A DNA stretch of 5,811 nucleotides, from positions 1 to 5,811 of the forward strand of contig JAJYLU010000143.1 of assembly GCA_021787505.1 (NCBI GenBank). The letters run 5' to 3'. The DNA is from Nitrospirota bacterium (lineage in GTDB: Bacteria; Nitrospirota; Thermodesulfovibrionia; Thermodesulfovibrionales; UBA6898). Below, piece by piece: positions 5,467-5,811 of this stretch (position 1 is the stretch's first letter; each line of letters opens with the position of its first letter). The notes below the pieces were generated by a model. It saw only the letters and a list, made by a program, of their open reading frames with translations, was not told the DNA's origin and ran no database searches. A program made the translations under genes and the position numbers.

Positions 5467-5811
5467 CTACTTCTTGCCGTTGTCCTTTTCCGCCGGCTTT
5501 ATCGAGAGCAATTCTACTTCGAAGATGAGGGTCGCATTCGGTCCGATGACACCTCCGGCGCCTCTTTCCCCATAGGCGAGCTTAGACGGGATAAAGATGT
5601 CCCATTTTGATCCCTCTTTCATCATCTGCAGCGCCTCGGTCCATCCCGGGATGACCCCTTTTACTGCGAACGTTGCGGGCTGATTGCGTTTGTAGGAGCT
5701 GTCGAACTCCTTTCCGTCGATAAAAGTCCCGCGATAATTAACGGTCACCGTGTCCGTGGCCTTGGGGCTTGCGCCCTTGCCCTCGGTGATTACCTTGTAT
5801 TGCAGGCCATC
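5467..5811 (-). CDS. FKBP-type peptidyl-prolyl cis-trans isomerase, C-terminal domain (5' end cut by window)
   Basis: The reverse frame is open from the right edge to a TAG at 5469-5467, 114 residues. It contains a full FKBP domain: [33 protein letters not shown] with the active-site Tyr and Asp, the [32 protein letters not shown] core with the pocket-floor Trp, and [15 protein letters not shown]. It ends with a charged tail ([10 protein letters not shown]). The pattern is that of Mip/FkpA-like enzymes, which speed proline isomerisation during folding, usually in the periplasm. An upstream signal peptide and dimerisation region are expected but lie outside the window. A GTG at 5748 is an internal valine of this domain, not a start. 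The gene converges on the exported OB-like protein across a shared hairpin. Confidence 0.95.
   Translation of the reverse strand, partial: DGLQYKVITEGKGASPKATDTVTVNYRGTFIDGKEFDSSYKRNQPATFAVKGVIPGWTEALQMMKEGSKWDIFIPSKLAYGERGAGGVIGPNATLIFEVELLSIKPAEKDNGKK

Overview
This 5.8 kb window looks like an ordinary, densely packed chromosomal segment with moderately high GC. It holds five protein-coding genes, two of them cut by the window edges. I see no rRNA, tRNA, CRISPR, insertion sequence or phage gene. Gene content suggests an anaerobic or metabolically versatile Gram-negative bacterium: an acyl-CoA hydrolase/CoA-transferase fused to a GNAT domain, a periplasmic tandem OB-like protein and a Mip-like FKBP. 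Nitrospirota or Desulfobacterota (the former Deltaproteobacteria) are my best guess. That is inference from family recollection; no taxonomic marker is present.

Layout. Three genes run leftward from about 4581 to the left edge: a THUMP-type class I SAM-dependent RNA methyltransferase (3397-4581), an M3-family oligoendopeptidase F-like zinc peptidase (1599-3413, overlapping the methyltransferase by 17 bp), and an acetyl-CoA hydrolase/CoA-transferase with the start of a C-terminal GNAT domain (1553 to beyond base 1). A 140-bp divergent intergenic region (4582-4721) separates this group from a rightward gene (4722-5417) for an exported protein with two OB-fold-like halves. That gene converges on a leftward FKBP-type prolyl isomerase (5467 to beyond 5811). 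A 14-bp perfect hairpin fills the 49-bp gap between the convergent genes.

Expression. The methyltransferase and peptidase probably share a transcript, since their frames overlap. The CoA-transferase gene may also have its own promoter, an extended -10 lying directly against its start codon. The methyltransferase likewise has a TATAAT 10 nt before its ATG and no clear Shine-Dalgarno, so both may be leaderless or nearly so. The rightward exported protein has a textbook AAGGAG site and a longer leader containing an inverted repeat.

I found no convincing new multi-gene system. The points most worth a second look are the leaderless-type starts, the NPEY variant of the methyltransferase motif IV, the CoA-transferase/GNAT fusion, the tandem OB-like protein and its leader inverted repeat.
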